From JAAEQG01 sp023133475 (GTDB lineage: Bacteria > Planctomycetota > Phycisphaerae > UBA1845), in assembly GCA_030631415.1 (NCBI GenBank), contig DAOVLE010000060.1, forward strand, positions 1-22,613: a stretch of 22,613 bases of DNA, given 5' to 3'. Position 1 is the stretch's first letter; each line of letters opens with the position of its first letter. A program made the position numbers and the translations under genes. The notes below the pieces were generated by a model that worked only from the letters and a program-made list of their open reading frames with translations, searched no databases and had not been told where the DNA came from. Positions 20,960 to 22,613 of the stretch are shown here, piece after piece.

Positions 20960-22480
20960 GTGAATATCGAGAAAATATTGCTGGGCTCCTTCATGTTTGT
21001 GATGGCGATGGTGTGCCTGTACGGTTTGCATCGCTATCACCTGGTTTATCTGTTTTACAAGCACCGTCGTAATTTGCCGCGGGTGGTGGAGCGTTTCGCG
21101 GCTCTTCCTCGTGTGACCATCCAGTTGCCGATGTTCAACGAGCGTTATGTGGCCCGGCGGGTGATCGAGTCAGCCTGCCGGATCGACTACCCGGCGGACA
21201 AGCTGCAAATTCAGGTGTTGGACGACTCGACCGACGACACCACCCAGATCGCCCAGGAGACAGTGGATCGTCTGCGGGCCGACGGCCATGACGTCACCCT
21301 GATCCATCGCCGGAACCGGTGCGGGTTCAAAGCCGGTGCTTTGGAAGAGGGGCTCAAGACTGCCACCGGCGAGTTCGTTTGTATCTTTGACGCCGATTTT
21401 CTGCCGCGCCCCGAGATTCTGCAAGAGGCCATTCACCACTTTGTCGATCCGCAGGTGGGGATGGTGCAGGCTCGCTGGGAACACATCAACCGCGACCACT
21501 CGCTTTTGACCAAGACGCAGGCGATCCTGTTGGACGGTCATTTCGTGATGGAGCACGGAGCCCGCAACCGCTCAGGGCGTTTCATGAGTTTCAACGGCAC
21601 TGCCGGTGTTTGGCGCAAGTCGTGCATCGCCGATGCCGGCGGTTGGCAGCACGATACCCTGACCGAGGATTTGGACCTGTCGTACCGCGCTCAGATGAAG
21701 GGGTGGAAGTTCCTTTTTCTGCCCGACCTGAGTTCGCCGGCGGAACTCCCCCCGGAGATGGGTGCCTTTAAGGCCCAGCAGCACCGTTGGGCCAAGGGCG
21801 GAGCCCAGACCTGCCGCAAGCTGCTGCCCACGATTCTGCGTTCCGCGCTCCCAGCCAAGATCAAACTGGAAGCCTTCTTCCATCTGACCAGTTGCACGGT
21901 TTACCTTTACATGGTTCTGCTGACGTTTTTGATACTTCCGGTGCTGCTGATAGGGTTGAATGGTGAGTCGAGTTACTCGTTGAGCCATATCCTGCTGGAC
22001 GTGGGGTTGTTCATCGTTGCAACATGCTCAGCGAGCACCTTCTACATATGCAGCCAGCGCGAACTGTTCAGGACCTGGTCGGATAGCGTCAAGTACCTGC
22101 CCTTTTTGATGAGTCTGGGCATCGGCATTTCGCTGAATAATGCGTTGGCGGCGCTGCGTGGGTTTCTCGGCCATCAGAGCGAGTTTGTGCGTACACCCAA
22201 ATTTGGCGTGGCTGACGAGATGGAGCATGGCTGGAAACTCAAGACTGCCTACCAGCGCCCGAAACAGCGTGGTCGTAATCAGGCGTTTGTCGAGTTGGCG
22301 ATGGGCGTTTACATGGTGGTGTGCATGGCTTTGAGCATCATGCAAGGTTGGATCACCGTGGGGCTGCCGTTCATGGCATTGTTTGCCGTGGGGTATTTCT
22401 ACGTTGGCTGCACCACCCTGGTAGGCGCGTTGGCTGGCACCGCCCAGCCGGGCCAGGTCAAAAGTCAGCCGGTACGGTGA
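20960..22480 (+). CDS. Membrane glycosyltransferase family 2 (cellulose/mannan synthase-like)
   Basis: GT2 enzymes of this type transfer sugars processively from nucleotide sugars to a growing beta-glycan at the inner membrane. The 506-residue product has an N-terminal membrane helix (about 5-32), then LPMFNERYVARRVIE, the first aspartates in LDDSTDDT (88-89), the DAD motif (144-146), the catalytic TED (235-237) and Q-Q-H-R-W (273-277). Several helices follow, with about four hydrophobic stretches to the C-terminus. The phrases HINRDHSLLTKTQAILLDG and FNGTAGVWRK are shared with the bacterial relatives of plant CslA. Whether the product is glucan, mannan or a glycolipid cannot be told. The GTG at 20960, with GAGAGG six bases upstream, is chosen. 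No BcsB-, BcsC- or PilZ-type partner is visible. Confidence 0.9.
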   Translation: MNIEKILLGSFMFVMAMVCLYGLHRYHLVYLFYKHRRNLPRVVERFAALPRVTIQLPMFNERYVARRVIESACRIDYPADKLQIQVLDDSTDDTTQIAQETVDRLRADGHDVTLIHRRNRCGFKAGALEEGLKTATGEFVCIFDADFLPRPEILQEAIHHFVDPQVGMVQARWEHINRDHSLLTKTQAILLDGHFVMEHGARNRSGRFMSFNGTAGVWRKSCIADAGGWQHDTLTEDLDLSYRAQMKGWKFLFLPDLSSPAELPPEMGAFKAQQHRWAKGGAQTCRKLLPTILRSALPAKIKLEAFFHLTSCTVYLYMVLLTFLILPVLLIGLNGESSYSLSHILLDVGLFIVATCSASTFYICSQRELFRTWSDSVKYLPFLMSLGIGISLNNALAALRGFLGHQSEFVRTPKFGVADEMEHGWKLKTAYQRPKQRGRNQAFVELAMGVYMVVCMALSIMQGWITVGLPFMALFAVGYFYVGCTTLVGALAGTAQPGQVKSQPVR

Positions 22481-22510
22481 ATACTCTAACGCAGAGGGCG
22501 CGGCGTTCCC

Positions 22511-22558
22511 TGTAGGGCGGGTTCCACCCGCCGTGCTAGGCCCGGCATTTATGCCGGG
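22511..22558. repeat. Half GGCGGGT palindrome joined to a CCCGGCAT hairpin
   Basis: TGTAGGGCGGGTTCCACCCG (22511-22530) continued by CCGTG is the left arm of the GGCGGGT element without its inverted partner. It is followed at once by a second perfect hairpin, CCCGGCATTTATGCCGGG (22541-22558). Both lie downstream of the glycosyltransferase stop. Confidence 0.8.
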
Positions 22559-22582
22559 TGAGAAGGCCGAACGCCCCCCCGT

Positions 22583-22613
22583 TCCGCCCCGCCGCCTTCG
22601 GCGACGGGGCGGA
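22583..22613. repeat. Long GC-rich hairpin at the window edge
   Basis: TCCGCCCCG (22583-22591) pairs with CGGGGCGGA (22605-22613); inside, after one mismatch, CGCC and GGCG pair around a TTC loop. The stem reaches the last base of the window and may extend beyond. It could be a terminator for the glycosyltransferase gene or another dispersed repeat; the base that follows would decide. Confidence 0.6.

Overview
The window looks like a chromosomal segment of a planctomycete, most likely from the Phycisphaerae side of the phylum. This is inferred from the gene set and protein features, not from a database match. The support is: high GC; a complete S10-spc-alpha ribosomal super-operon with no rpmD (L30), adk or infA; a long L17 with an internal insertion; a divergent EF-G with an RGITIYSAA switch-I region of the kind seen in planctomycete EF-G paralogues; and intergenic spaces packed with GC-rich palindromes and heptanucleotide tandem repeats.

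Layout. Bases 98-1366 (minus) hold purD. Bases 1367-2058 are a 692-base divergent spacer without a gene, full of dispersed repeats. Bases 2059-4128 (plus) encode an EF-G. Bases 4129-4514 hold a heptad repeat, a relic of the 3' end of a group II intron (domains V and VI, minus strand), a palindrome pair, the inverted heptad repeat, a terminator, and two promoter candidates. From 4515 to 20234 runs one co-directional block: rpsJ, rplC, rplD, rplW, rplB, rpsS, rplV, rpsC, rplP, rpmC, rpsQ, rplN, rplX, rplE, rpsN, rpsH, rplF, rplR, rpsE, rplO, secY, map, rpmJ, rpsM, rpsK, rpsD, rpoA, rplQ. A HIT-family hydrolase (20255-20677) follows by 20 bases and probably shares the transcript. After a 282-base repeat-filled gap comes a membrane GT2 glycosyltransferase of the cellulose/mannan synthase type (20960-22480). 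The window ends in three palindromes.

The ribosomal block supplies most of the large-subunit and small-subunit core proteins together with the Sec translocase channel, the N-terminal methionine peptidase and the RNA polymerase alpha subunit, so it couples ribosome assembly, secretion, protein maturation and transcription. EF-G works on the same ribosomes but is separated from the block by a terminator.

No new multi-gene system was found. The coding content is conserved housekeeping. The points of real interest are in the spaces: the group II intron relic framed by inverted heptad repeats, the same repeat families recurring at both ends of the window about 19 kb apart, one palindrome that has entered the ribosomal operon, and leader hairpins in front of rplC and rpoA. 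Lineage-specific insertions in L17, L14, L6 and L23 and the altered domain IV motif of EF-G are also worth checking.
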